From assembly GCA_032622095.1 (NCBI GenBank), contig CP136061.1, positions 252,167,582 through 252,231,581 on the forward strand: 64,000 bases of DNA, written 5' to 3'. Positions 46,459 to 58,435 of this stretch are shown here, piece after piece. This DNA is from Siphonodentalium dalli (Eukaryota; Mollusca; Scaphopoda; Gadilida; Siphonodentaliidae). A program made the position numbers and the translations under genes. Position 1 is the stretch's first letter. Each line of letters opens with the position of its first letter. The notes below the pieces were generated by a model. That model did no database searches, was not told where the DNA came from, and saw nothing but the letters and a program-made list of their open reading frames with translations.

Positions 46459-47959
46459 GGCGTTGTTCTGGCCTCAAATTAAAAAATGTAGTTCCTCGAT
46501 TTTGCCACTGGGGAATGCGAGGAAAGCAAACAAATGCCAGGATTCAAATTAACATGGACACTATATTAGTCTCTACAGTCAGTTGTAATTAACATGGACA
46601 CTATATTAGTCTATATAGTCAGGTGTAATTAACATGGACACTATATTAGTCTCTAAAGTCACAACATGTAATTATTTTAATGCCGTTCTGTGCAACACCC
46701 CACAGTTATACGTCCCATTTTCCCATAGTATAGAGTTCCTCGATTTTGACACAGGGGAATGTGAGAAAAGCAAACAAATACCAGGATTCAAATTAACATG
46801 GACACTATATTAGTCTCTATAGTCACGTGACTCAAATCAAATTAACATTGACACTATATTAGTCTCTAATGTCAGGTGTAATTATTTGAATGCGGTTCTG
46901 TGCAACACCCCATAGATATACGTCCCGTTCTCGGAGAGCTTTTTTTTCTACGCTCCCGAATTTCAAAACAAAATGGTGCGTATTTGAAAGTAATTATATC
47001 ATTTCTCCAACGTATTGTACGCTGTGCTCTTCATCAAGCGTTGGCGATGAACTCCACTACTCGTTTAAGTATGAAAAGTTTAAAGGTACTCAATCCGGTC
47101 AGACGCTCCTAAATTACTATTTCTTTGGCTTAAAAAATATTTGATTCGATTTGAAGAACCCACCCATCAAAGCTCTGAGTGATCAGATATTGATTTTTGA
47201 AGTTTGTTATTTTACGAGAAGTATAATAATATGTGGCCCAGAAACACGTGGTCAAAAGAAGGGTCTCGGACAAAATTGCGGATGAAGATGGATAACACTA
47301 AAATCAAGTGGTAATACAGTCAAATTTCATGATACCTTAGTGATAATACGGCCATATTTTATTGAACAAAATGTTGATAAATAACAAGTTTTGGGAAATT
47401 TGATACCATAGTTGACAGTGGTTAGCATTATTTTATTTATTTAGAAACCGTCTACTGCCTAAAGAATTCACAGAAAGGCCAAATGTTATGGTCATGAGCG
47501 AATTGCTAAATACAAAATACAAACATTTATATCGCAGGATGTGTATATTAATACGACATATTATAAAGGATTTTAATTGGATTAGGAAGGCATATTATCC
47601 TTTGGTTCAATGATATCATAAATTTGTATGTTATAGCGATGTTATATCTGAGCCTATGTATTTCATATATCACTTTTATGTTCTAGATGAGCCATTTGAC
47701 TACATGTATACATTTATTATACACATATCATTATCTCCATACCTTTATTAAGGGAGTGAGAAATAAATGAATTGAATCGATAGAAATGGAGCTCGGGTCC
47801 CGTACGTGTTATTATGAGAATTGTGTAGCACAAACCAACGTTTATTACGCCATATTATGGGTGTTTATTGCTTCGCTGATCTGGCCATGCCAATGGAGCG
47901 ATGGGGATATCTGGCAGGACAACACATTTCGGGTTTCACGCGATGTGAGTTATTTTAGG
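46459..47959 (+). repeat. Composite interspersed repeat including repeat X
   Basis: It contains 40-bp AACATGGACACTATATTAGT repeats (46545-46660, again near 46795 and 46848), then a module (46880-47070) that is interrupted by the LINE at 52.1-56.2 kb, then repeat X (47076-47435). A further ~500 bp up to 47955 matches 56690-57160. The 60-codon frame 47786-47968 is in this shared part; its 56.98-kb counterpart drifts out of frame, arguing against a gene. Confidence 0.8.
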
Positions 47960-48992
47960 AAATTGTGACAAATGATGACTAAAGTTATAAAAGGTTCAAA
48001 CCTCAGCTCAGTCGGATGTCGATTTCGCACTCTTACCAGAATGTTGAACTCTGAATGTTGAAAGTCTGCCATTAAATTGATATATTAATATTAACATTGC
48101 GTAGCTAGTAGTAGAGGCTCCTATGTACTCCCGTGTGCATTTGTGAAGAAATATGGCGACTATGCTGATGATTTTGCATGATATCTCGGGCATCATAAAA
48201 TAAGGTTAGACACTGGGATCGCGACTGGGTGATTTTATGATGTCATCATGATGGCCGCCATGCAAAATTTCAGAGTAGGTACTGATTCAGTTTGATTAAT
48301 AGCTAGTAGTGAATTTGAGATGTAGAATTGAATATCTCTCTGTTGTTTTAATACTAATACACCTTACTGTGGCGAATTGCCATTAATGATCAATTCATAC
48401 TTGCCTCACCTCTCCCGATTTCATAGATATACATGTACTAGTATATATTATTTCAGAAACGGACATACTGACCAGAGTGGAAACAAATGATGACTGAAGC
48501 TATAAAGGTTCAAACCTCAGCTCAGTCGGATGTATAATTTGCACTCTTGTCAGAATGTTGAACTATGATTCTTGAAAGTCTGCCACTGTATATTGCATAC
48601 ACATGAACATTTTTGAGGTATCTGATACACTATTTTACAGTACGACAGGCTTTTTGCTAAAAAATATATAGCTGTTAAAATATTTATGGCTTTAGCATAG
48701 TGTTCAATATATATGTTCTTGCTTGAGTTATTGATGTTTTTATTCCCCCAATGATAGTCCGTCAGCCAGTTCTCAGAATATACAGTTTCGATTTCGTTGC
48801 ATCCCCTCCCCTCGTATTTATGTGGTTGCAACCCCCGCCCCTCGTATTTATGTATTATATATATAACGAGCGTCTTCCACTGACACAGTGGTAATAATAC
48901 CAATGTCAGAATGCTGAAAGTCTATTGTATATACCTGAACATTTGGAGGCATCTTATAGATTATTTTACCGTACCATACAGGCTTATTGCAA

Positions 48993-49050
<58 letters not shown>

Positions 49051-49081
49051 ATATATAGCTATATATGTGTGTATATATATC

Positions 49082-49133
<52 letters not shown>

Positions 49134-49560
49134 GCTGTCAAAACATGTATGGATTTAACATAGTTTCTAATATATATGTTGGCATATATGCTATTGGTGT
49201 TTTATTCCACAAAAGTTAATCCGTCAGCCATTACTCAGAAGACAGTTGCACCCATACACCTCTCACATTTTTTTTCATTTCGGTATTTCAAAATGACGAG
49301 CGGCTTCCAATGACACAGTGATACTAATATGCTGTTCTAAAAGGTCTCCATATATTAAGACAATTAGGAGAGACCACTCCGAATCTATGTCGTGTTTTTA
49401 TCCATTTCAGGGTAACTAGGGGCGACCATTCCGAATCTTTGTCGTGTTTTGATCAATTTCATGGTAACTAGGGGCGACCACTCCGAATCTCTGTCGTGTT
49501 TTGATCCATTTCAGGATAACTAGGGGAGACCACTCTGAATCTCTGTCATGTTTTATCCAT
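47960..49560 (+). repeat. Segmental duplication, copy B (with 43480-44950)
   Basis: Near-identical to 43480-44950 in the same order. The TA microsatellite at 48992-49131 is expanded here, and one CCCCTCGTATTTATG phrase differs by a few bases. Both copies lead into arrays of the same 37-bp minisatellite, so the duplicated unit probably included it. Confidence 0.9.
48992..49131. repeat. TA microsatellite
   Basis: About 140 bp of AT/TA dinucleotides with interspersed GTGTA. Frames of Ile/Tyr on both strands are artefacts of it. Confidence 0.95.
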
Positions 49561-49704
49561 TTCTGGGCAACGTGAATTATATACTGTTACTTATTCCTTA
49601 TTCGGCAAATTGAATTTGATAGATATGTAAGTTATTGCGCTTAAGAAATCGCTTAAGCTATAGTGAAATTATATTACGCTTAAGTCCAATTATTAATAAC
49701 CGTG

Positions 49705-50374
49705 AAAACGGCCTCCCTCGGTCCAACACAGCATGAGTTATCGGTCTCCCTCGCGCGGTCCAACACAGCATGAGTTATCGGTCTCCTCGAGCGGTCTAAC
49801 ACAGCATGAGTTATCGGTCTCCCTCGCACGGTCCAACACAGCATGAGTTATCGGCCTCCCTCGCGCGGTCCAACACAGCATGAGTTATCGGTCTCCCTCG
49901 CGCGGGTCCAACACAGCATGAGTTATCGGTCTCCCTCGCGCGGTCCAACACAGCATGAGTTATCGGTCTCCATCGGGCGGTCCAACACAGCATGAGTTAT
50001 CGGTGTCCCTTGCGCGGTCCAACACAGCATGAATTATCGGCCTTCCTCGCGCGGTCCAAGACAGCATGAGTTATCAGCCTTCCTCGCGCGGTCCAACACA
50101 GCATGAGTTATCGGCCTTCCTCGCGCGGTCCAACACAGCATGAGTTATCGGCCTTCCTCGCGCGGTCCAACACAGCATGAGTTATCGGTCTCCTTCGCGC
50201 GGTCCAACACAGCATGAGTTATCGGCCTTCCTCGCGCGGTCCAACACAGCATGAGTTATCGGTCTCCCTCGCGCGGTCCAACAAAGTATGAGTTATCGGC
50301 CTTCCTCGCGCGGCCCAACACAGCATGAGTTATCGGCCTTCCTCGCGCGGTCCAACACAGCATGAGTTATCGGT
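49705..50374 (+). repeat. Second 37-bp minisatellite array
   Basis: About 18 copies of the unit seen at 44950-46458 (TTATCGGTCTCCCTCGCGCG, GTCCAACACAGCATGAG). All are the short form: none of the 9-bp TTGAGCTGG inserts seen in the first array occur. About 145 bp of unrelated sequence separates it from the duplication. Confidence 0.95.
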
Positions 50375-50535
50375 GTAATTAACATGGACACTATATTAGT
50401 CTCTGTATTCAGGTGTAATTAACATGGACACTATATTAGTCTCTATAGTCAGGTGTAATTAACATGGACACTATATTAGTCTCTATAGTCAGGTGTAATT
50501 AACATGGACACTATATTAGTCTCTATAGTCAGGTG
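50375..50535 (+). repeat. 40-bp minisatellite, four copies
   Basis: AATTAACATGGACACTATAT then TAGTCTCTATAGTCAGGTGT, four times. Single diverged units also appear at 46545-46660 and 52050-52090. Confidence 0.95.
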
Positions 50536-50709
50536 TACTTGACGAACCTCAGATTATTGACAGACAGTGGTAACTAACCAATCGCGTTGCAGCGAACGAA
50601 GTTCAAGGACGTCCCCTTACCAAACAAAAGAATTTCTCGGTGATGCATTTTCACTCGTTATAAAACGCTGTTTAACACGATAATATAACTTCTTTCCGAG
50701 ATTTTAAAG

Positions 50710-50929
50710 ATGCCAACGTGTGCGTATGCATCTTGTAACAGTGACTGTGGTTATATAAAAAAAAATTGGGGTCGGATTCTAACGATAAATCAACGGTGAT
50801 ATTTGGCCCTTTTCCGAAGCCGAAAACTAACAATGAACGATGTTTACGTTGGATCAGACCGTGCAACAAAAGTCACGGAAACTCCAATATCGACAGGATT
50901 ACAAGGAATACATGTTTGTTCAAACAAAG
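50710..50929 (+). pseudogene. THAP-like zinc-finger first exon, frameshifted
   Basis: It begins MPTCAYASCNSDCGY: Met-Pro and CX4C as in the start of a C2CH THAP DNA-binding domain. The frame then changes at a 9-A run (50757-50765); after the run another frame continues VIFGPFPKPKT and ERCLRWIRPC, the FP..P, Cys and Trp positions of THAP domains. A further shift gives VCSNK where VCSKHF would be expected, next to a consensus donor (AAAG/GTAGGT at 50930). THAP domains often end their first coding exon about there. THAP proteins bind DNA as regulators or as P-element-type transposases. Two shifts suggest a pseudogene, though the first could be a homopolymer error. The rest of the gene was not found downstream. 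Confidence 0.5.
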
Positions 50930-52044
50930 GTAGGTTAATACAGCTTATATATATTTCGGAAGCTAAAATAACTTTCGTATCCAAGAGGGACAAGAAAACA
51001 GAACAATGACGCAAACAAATCACCACCGTTCTTTTTCGGTAGACAACGTCTCAAAGAAATCCTACCTTCTACAATATTATACCGGATTCAGTAATTATCG
51101 TTTCGATGCGGTATACAAGTTTCTTGTTTCAAATGATTCTACTCATCCTTTACCATAATTATGTACAAGGTGTCAAGAATTCAGACATTGTGAAATTAGA
51201 TTTGAAGGAGCAGTTCTGTCTGACATGTGTATTATAGGTTCTAACGATATTCGACTACATAAACCGGCATCGTTAAATGTACAAAGTCGAACGTAATAGT
51301 GACTTAAAATACATAATTGAAATTAGAGCAAAATATATTGCTATTAGTCGATGCATGGATCCATGCAGATAGTTGGTTGGAAGTACTAACAGTTTAAACA
51401 ATATATATTTCTTCCCAAATGCATATAAGTTTATCACTTCCGTGCTATTAAAGCTCTTTTTGTTATATTATGCAACAACTAAACTCTATTATTTCTCTAG
51501 TATCGATTACCAATGCCTTCGCGGATCAAACGTGTGAAAAAATCAAATGAAATGCAGCCTCATTTCCTGTGTGTTAATCCGACACATCCATTATAGGTTG
51601 TGACATCCATTAGTTTATGACTTCTTTAAGACCTTCCTTTGTGTGACGTCACATCGGTACATCAAAGTAAAGAGCCGACGCTTAACTCAATTGAATGGTT
51701 GTCACTTTATGGCAAAATCTTATTAGCACCTGCACTGCTTTCGGACGTCATTTATATTATGATTGCTTTTGAGAAACTGACATGTCTGGCTGGTATTTCG
51801 CATAATTTTTGTCTGGCACATTATTAATTTTAATTGTGTGCAGACGTGTCTCCACAGAGGAGGTATTAAAGATATATCACTTTATATATCGTTTGTTATT
51901 TTATACCCAAACAATTCTGGCAATTAGCACCATGCACTCGCTGTAGCTCACAGCCTCATAAATCGCCCAGACGCAAGCGTTTGTAAGGCTTAGCGACAGT
52001 ATCTAGGAAGTAATTACGGAGGCGTGGTTAAATCGTAAACGAGG
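50930..52044. other. No recognised gene
   Basis: AT-rich sequence that could be intron of the THAP-like gene. Short frames (50844-51026, 51639-51827) show no motifs. Confidence 0.4.
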
Positions 52045-52146
52045 TTCCCCAATTAACATGGACACTGTAATAGTCCCTATGGTCACGTGTAATTATTTTA
52101 ATGCCGTTCTGAGCAACACCCCGTAGATATAGGTTCCGTCCTCTTC
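52045..52146 (+). repeat. Left half of a repeat split by the LINE
   Basis: AATTAACATGGACACT, TTTTAATGCCGTTCTG and GCAACACCCCGTAGATATA match 46850-46930. The continuation expected there (TTTTCTACGCTCCCGAATTTC) occurs only at about 56200, after the LINE. Confidence 0.7.
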
Positions 52147-52147
52147 G

Positions 52148-54523
52148 CCCAATCTAGAAACACTTAAATTCTTTAAAACAAGAAACAAACAATGTATATT
52201 TTTAGGCGACTTCAACGCCAAACATCAAATTTGTAATAGCAAAGCAACAAACAAACATGGAGACATCCTATTTGATATTAAAGAAGAATTAGAGCTTATT
52301 CACTTAAACGATGCTGGTGAGCCAACCCATTGTTCAACTCTAACAAGGGTATGGGATGTAATAGATCACGCGTTCGCTACGGAGGAAGCTGCCAAACTCT
52401 GCATCGAAACCACCATAGGTGCTGATGTTGGAAGCGACCACCTCCCGCTCGAACTAAAAATAACAAAATTCAAAAGCAGCAAAGCAAAAGTCAACCTAAG
52501 AAGAAACATAGGCAAAGCCGACTGGCAACAATTCAAGCAAGAAATCATTTCAAACCTGTCAAACTCTGACTTAAATTCACCCAGAGCTCTAGAATTAGCT
52601 GCAATAAATATATCGGAAACACTTAACAACGCACTGAACTTAGCATGCCCCAAAAAAGAGGTAAAAGCTCATACGTGGAGGGTGTCCAGAGATACACTGA
52701 ATCTTATAAGGTTCAAAAGGAAAATACGGAGACTCTCAGCGAAGAACCCCCATGACAATGAATATAAAACACTGTATAATAATCTCAATAGACAAGTTAA
52801 ACAAAAAATCAAAGAAGAAAAAAATGAATCCTGGAAAAAAATAACATCCAGTCTTAACGACCAAAACATGGATAGAAAATTCTGGCAAACATTCAAAACG
52901 CTTACGGGCCAAGGGAACAATGCAGCATCAGATAATTCTAAATCACTAACTGACCAAAATGGAAAAAAATCTAACAATGACCAAGAAAAAGCCCAAATCT
53001 TCGCGGAGAGTCTACGCAAAATCCACACCACCCATGAAGGCGATATATTTAACAAACGTTTTAAACGTTTCGTCAACGATTATATCGATGACAACTCAGA
53101 AATCTTCGCACCACTGCTAAAAGATAAAGTCGAACCAGGCGACGACGATCTCCTAATGACCGAAATCGATTTGGAAGAAGTGAGAAGGAATCTGAACCGG
53201 GGAAAACCCAACAAAGCACCCGGTGACGATGATATCACGTACGGCGTAATTAGACAGGCGCCGAACGAGCTATTTATTCGTCTTACTAACCTATATAACA
53301 AATGCCTGAGACTGGGTTACTTCCCCAAAACATGGAAAACTGCAATCGGAACAATGATTCCTAAACCCGACAAGGACCATACTATCCCAACCAACTATAG
53401 GCCCATCAGCTTATTAAAATGCACAGGCAAACTTTTTGAAAGGATTATTAGCACACGTATAAAGACTCATTTAGAGAGCATTAATTTTTTCAACAAACAT
53501 CAACGGGCTTATAGGAGCGGGAAAGAGGGCATAGAACATGTATATCGATTAACGGAAGATATTAGAACGGCAATAAGCAGACGCTGGGAAACTGGGGCCA
53601 TATTTCTCGACGTTGAAAAAGCTTTTGATTCTGTATGGCACAATGGGCTCAGATACAAACTCAGAACGCGCACAGAACTACCACAAAAAATAGTTAGACT
53701 TCTATCATCGTTCTTAACACACAGAAATATAGCGGTTAAAATAAATGATGAAATTTCCGAAACAGTCAACCTTAAAGCCGGTACCCCCCAGGGGTCAGTC
53801 TTAAGTCCTCTCCTTTTTTTAATGTACGTAAACGATATACCTTTAGAGTCTACACATAATGTACATGCTTCACAATTTGCAGACGACATGGGCATATGGA
53901 CACTAGCAAAAGGAAATAAATTAATTGAACTTAGTCTGCAAAAACAACTCACAGAACTTGAAAAATGGTGTTCCAAATGGAGAATAAAACTAAATGCAAA
54001 TAAAACACAGTTGGTAGTATTTGGGAACCTAACTCATAGATCAGAGCCAAAACTCACGCTATTTAACGAACCAATAAAACAAAATAAAGAAGCAACTCTA
54101 TTAGGATTCACTCTAGATGAGAACTTCAGACTTAAAAAGCATATTAAGAATATTTCAACTAAAGCTTTACAGAGAACCGCACTCCTAACGAGACTTCGGG
54201 GCACGGGGTGGGGGGTAAACCCAAGCACCCTAATCAAATTATATAAACAATTCATTCGCCCAGTCATGGAATACGGGGCAATAGTTACTTCAAAATGCAG
54301 TCAAACAAACATATGCATATTGCAGCGGGCCCAAAATGAAGCACTTAGAAGAGCCCTTTTCGAAATAAGGTCAACACCTATTTCTGCCCTTCATTTGACT
54401 GCAGACGTCTCATACATAAAACAAAGGCTTCAAGAACTGGCGGACCGAACTTTAACCCGTATCAGTAACTCCAGTCTCATAACCGAACTAAATCTAAGAA
54501 AGTTACTCCTCAACAAGGACTAA
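52148..54523 (+). CDS. LINE ORF2, 5'-truncated: endonuclease end plus reverse transcriptase
   Basis: One frame is open from the breakpoint (about 52148) to TAA at 54521. It starts inside the APE-type endonuclease: FLGDFNAKH near 52199 and GSDHLPLEL near 52430. The reverse transcriptase follows with YRPISLL (53396), FLDVEKAFDSVW (about 53606-53641), AGTPQGSVLSPLLF (about 53777) and catalytic FADD (53876-53887). A thumb-type region and a short C-terminus ending LRKLLLNKD complete it; no RNase H was seen. The enzyme nicks the target and copies element RNA into it. From the first Met (52682) the frame has 613 codons. Layout and motifs suggest a jockey/CR1-like element; clade is unresolved. Lost N-terminus and ORF1 make this copy immobile. 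Confidence 0.9.
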   Translation, partial: PNLETLKFFKTRNKQCIFLGDFNAKHQICNSKATNKHGDILFDIKEELELIHLNDAGEPTHCSTLTRVWDVIDHAFATEEAAKLCIETTIGADVGSDHLPLELKITKFKSSKAKVNLRRNIGKADWQQFKQEIISNLSNSDLNSPRALELAAINISETLNNALNLACPKKEVKAHTWRVSRDTLNLIRFKRKIRRLSAKNPHDNEYKTLYNNLNRQVKQKIKEEKNESWKKITSSLNDQNMDRKFWQTFKTLTGQGNNAASDNSKSLTDQNGKKSNNDQEKAQIFAESLRKIHTTHEGDIFNKRFKRFVNDYIDDNSEIFAPLLKDKVEPGDDDLLMTEIDLEEVRRNLNRGKPNKAPGDDDITYGVIRQAPNELFIRLTNLYNKCLRLGYFPKTWKTAIGTMIPKPDKDHTIPTNYRPISLLKCTGKLFERIISTRIKTHLESINFFNKHQRAYRSGKEGIEHVYRLTEDIRTAISRRWETGAIFLDVEKAFDSVWHNGLRYKLRTRTELPQKIVRLLSSFLTHRNIAVKINDEISETVNLKAGTPQGSVLSPLLFLMYVNDIPLESTHNVHASQFADDMGIWTLAKGNKLIELSLQKQLTELEKWCSKWRIKLNANKTQLVVFGNLTHRSEPKLTLFNEPIKQNKEATLLGFTLDENFRLKKHIKNISTKALQRTALLTRLRGTGWGVNPSTLIKLYKQFIRPVMEYGAIVTSKCSQTNICILQRAQNEALRRALFEIRSTPISALHLTADVSYIKQRLQELADRTLTRISNSSLITELNLRKLLLNKD

Positions 54524-54579
54524 CCACCTAACACCTATTATTACTGAACTTGTATTTATTGAATATATGCATATTATTA

Positions 54580-54935
54580 CATTGACTAACACCAAAATCA
54601 AAACATAGGTTAGCGGGCGCAAGCCCTAGATGACTCCTTGGGCGCTGATGAATGTCCTCGGGCGGTGTAGATACGCTTGTCGTGGCCGTAGTATAAGTCA
54701 TCGAATAATTATCTCCTACAAACATAACTAACACTCATTGTATACCGGCATTCGCCAAAAAAAAAAAAAAAAAAAAAAACATTGACTAACACCAAAATCA
54801 AAACATAGGACATCGGGCTCACGCCCTAGATGGCTCCTTGGGCGCTGATGAATGTCCTCGGGCGGCAATATACGCTTGTCGTGCCGTAGTATAAGCCGTC
54901 GAACAATTATCTCCTCCAAAATCAACTAACACTAC
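54580..54935 (+). repeat. ~155-bp direct repeat around a poly(A) tract
   Basis: The second copy begins immediately after A23. That arrangement fits one polyadenylated 3' end followed by a second 3' segment, for example two insertions at one site or a template-switch product. Confidence 0.85.
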
Positions 54936-56168
54936 TAAATTGACAACACTTCCTTTACAGAAATTGTGTATATATATTCAATATTTTTACAAAATATATT
55001 AAAAACAACCCAAAAAAATCACAAAAACCAAAAAAATATTCACTGTATATATATATATACATCCACATATACCATTGTCTACCATCGTACATATTTTTTC
55101 AACCAATAAACTACAACAAGAACATGAAGATGATTTCACTTACGCCCGCGCCCTGGGAACCCATTCAAACTGGGGGAAGACGCAACCATTTCTATAACAG
55201 GGCACTGCCCGCCACCAATATAATTACAAATTCACTTTCAGAAGCTAGCGCTCATGTCATACACATTCCACTCACCTAACAACACCAACCAAGCGGGATC
55301 CGGCTTGAAAACCGACCCAGCACTAGCTTGGGGTGGGGTGCAGGATCTACAGACCCATAAGTGGTCATAGCTCTCAACGAGTTAGGAACGACATATACCA
55401 AAATATGATCGTCCCCCTTGCCGCTCTGATGTTTTCTTCGGGAGTAGGACGGTTCACGGCTCAAGAATAGAACACACTGTAATGTACAAAATGTATACAA
55501 ATTTTAACAAAATAAAGAAATTACCAAAAAAATATAAAACCAAAAAAATCTATTGAATGTAACCATGAAATCATATATATCTCTGTACAAAACCATTCAC
55601 ATCGTCAACAATTAAAGTCTATCTTGTACATAATCTTCAGATTTACTTCACTTATCGGAACCCAAACAACTCTGCACATAAAATTGTCAGAGTCTTCACC
55701 TACGCCCGTGCTATGGAATGCAGGGCGGCCCATCCAGAAACAACGAAATAAATAAAACATACTGTCTCTGCGCATTTGGCTATAGCAGAATAGCGGTATG
55801 ATGGCGCATTGAATCACATTGAATCACACGCTCTGCCTTGCGGTTGTTTTTTTTTTTAAACAACTAACAAACTAACACTATTTTAAAAATTATAACACGG
55901 GCCCCGCTCCTTTTTCAGCGCACTAGATGACACGCTCAGCTCAACCATATATTAAAGGGACCCACCGGGTCACCCCTCACACCCCATATTAAAGCTCGTG
56001 GGCTCTTCCCCAAATAATCCATCCAATCAATTCAATCAAAGAAATAACATTAATTCATTATGTCCGCTTTTGCCGTGTTCGGACATGACTATTTTTCTGT
56101 GTGCTATATCTCCAACAACAACAAACCGTGGGGTGAAGGAGAAGATCACTCGATCTTTTCGACCACCC

Positions 56169-56183
56169 CGGGCGCTTCGCGCC
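56169..56183. repeat. GGGCGC/GCGCCC hairpin near the LINE end
   Basis: GGGCGC, loop TTC, GCGCCC is a perfect 6-bp stem. Just upstream GAAGATC, ACTC, GATCTTTTC forms another hairpin within GGGGT..ACCACCCC. The structures lie at the inferred 3' end of the inserted LINE. Confidence 0.6.
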
Positions 56184-56190
56184 CATCTAC

Positions 56191-58310
56191 TCACTTTATG
56201 CTTTTTTTTCTACCCTCCCGAATTTCAAAACAAAATGGTGCGTAATTCAAAGTAATTATATAATTTCTCCAACGTATTGTACGCTATGCTCTTCGTCAAG
56301 CGTTGGCGATGAATTCCACTACTCGTTTAAGTATGAAAAGTTTAAAGGTACTCAATCCGGTCAGACGCTCCTAAATTACTATTTCGTTGGCTTCGGGGGT
56401 AAAACATATTTGATTCGATCGAAGAACCCACACATCAAAGCTCTGAGTGATCAGATATTGATTTTTGGAGTTTGTTATTTTACGAGAAGTATAATAATAT
56501 GTGGCCCAGAAACACGTGGTCAAAATAAGGGTCTCGGACAAAATTGCGGATGAAGATGGATAACTCTAAAATCAAGTGGTATTACGGTCAAATTTCGTGA
56601 TACGGCCATATTTTATTGAACAAAATGTTAATAAATAACAAGTTTTGGGAAATTTGATACCATAGTTGACAGTGGTTAGCATTATTTTATTTATTTAGAA
56701 ACCGTCTACTGCCTAAAGAATTCACAGAAAGGCCAAATGATATAGTCATGAGCGAATTGCTAACTACAAAATACATACATTTATATCGCGGGCTGTGTAT
56801 ATTAATACGACATATTACAAAGGATTTTAATTATATTAGGAAGGTATATTATCCTTTGGTTCAATGATATCATAAATTTGTATGTTATATCTGAGCCAAT
56901 GTATTTCATATATTATACACATCATTATCTCCATACCTTTATTAAGGGAGTGAGAAATAATTGAATTGAATCGATAGAAATGGAGCTCATGTCCCGTACG
57001 TGCTATTATGAGAATAGTGTAGCACAAACAACGTTTATTACGCCCATATTATGGGTGTTTATTGCTTCGCTGTTCTGGCCGTGCCAATGGAGCGATGGGG
57101 ATATCTGGCAGGACAACACATTTTATTTCGGGTTTCACGCGATGTGAGTTATTTTAGGAAAATGTAGTAAGGCTGATCTGGCCGTGTCAATGGAGCTATG
57201 GAGCGATTGGGATATATCGCAGGACCACACATTTCTGGTTTTCGCGGATGTATCTTCGCGGATGTCTCATTGTTGCAGTGTGTAACTTTTATGAGCGTTA
57301 ATTGCTTTCGATATTTAGGTATGAACAATGGCTGGGCCACTCTTGAAGGTTTTATGACGGGAACACAATGCATAATATAACAGCTAACTTTGCTGATGAA
57401 GTATGTCTCAGTTTGAATGTAGAATAAAGGTCGTATTGCGAAGTATCGGGCGTGTATTTAATCCGATTAGTAGATTATTGGTCCGCCTTAGTTGTTGTAA
57501 TTATTTGAAGGTGGACCATTCATGAAAGTTGAAATCAATATATTTTATATTATAATTTATATATATGCCTATAATATGATCTTGAGGGCGTTACCATATA
57601 TGACTATGGTTTTCTTATTTTGTATTGTTGTAACGTGTTACTCTTACCCACACGAATGACACGATTGAACACCAAACATATAAAAGTATTATTTGAAGAA
57701 TTGAGCATAATTTATTTCAAATATTACAACTCCGGGTACGGAATGTTAACAACGGTAGTGATTTCGAGCGAACACATACACGCTTATTTCTACTTTCATG
57801 TGTTTTATGTTTAATTGTGTATGTATGCATGCATGTTTAACGTCGCACAGCAAAGTCAACAATAACAGAAGCGAGAACTCTTGCGCTCCATTTGTTTTGA
57901 AATTCGGCAGTCACGAAAAATTCACAGAGAACTAGAAGGGAGATACCTCTCCATTGAAGTTTGTCTCTATTTCGCTGTGTCATCGCGGCCGTTGCAAGTT
58001 GTTTACCAATCGTCACCCTCGTCGAATCGGCTTACTAATACCTAATCGACGGAAAGTACCGAGGATTCCGATTGGTTGTATACAATATCGACCACAGCGA
58101 AATCCCCGCCGTGCATGATCGACAAAGAAATGCCTTACATTCATATCTACCTATCGTTCCAATGTTGACATTGTACGAGAACAAGATTAGTGAAACGTCA
58201 ATTCGAGAGAGAATTCACAATGAGTTCACTAATATATGATGCATTCACATGCTGTGATTACTTCGTTTCTTAAGAGGTTTGTGAATCTATAAACATGTTA
58301 GAAATATATG
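56191..58310 (+). repeat. Composite repeat, right half and following blocks
   Basis: 56200-57160 matches 46940-47955, including repeat X at 56345-56690. A partial internal duplication follows at 57165-57230 (CTGATCTGGCC, CAATGGAGC). 57610-58305 matches 30700-32050 in order. No gene is supported; 57370-57600 has no match in the window. Confidence 0.8.
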
Positions 58311-58435
58311 GTGTCGGATTCACCAACTCGGATTATACATCTATACGACACACACTGCCGCGTGCATATTATTGGCACAATTTATCGTATTTGCCATTTG
58401 ACACCGCCCTCAAGGACGTCGCGACAGGGCCGGCC

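Larger units (their letters stand above)
54524..56190 (+). mobile_element. LINE 3' region with duplicated segment
   Basis: Non-coding sequence from the ORF2 stop to the point where the interrupted repeat resumes. 54580-54735 and 54780-54935 are two copies of one segment (ATTGACTAACACCAAAATCA, CTCCTTGGGCGCTGATGAAT, ATACGCTTGTCGTG), separated by 23 A (54757-54779). Later CTTACGCCCGCGCCC-type phrases recur at 55140 and 55700. Its right limit (about 56190) is inferred from the 46.9-kb copy. Confidence 0.6.

Noticed and set aside
47786-47968. 60-codon frame (MELGSRTCYYENC...) duplicated near 56981
   Set aside because: The second copy drifts out of frame, and the segment belongs to a composite interspersed repeat.
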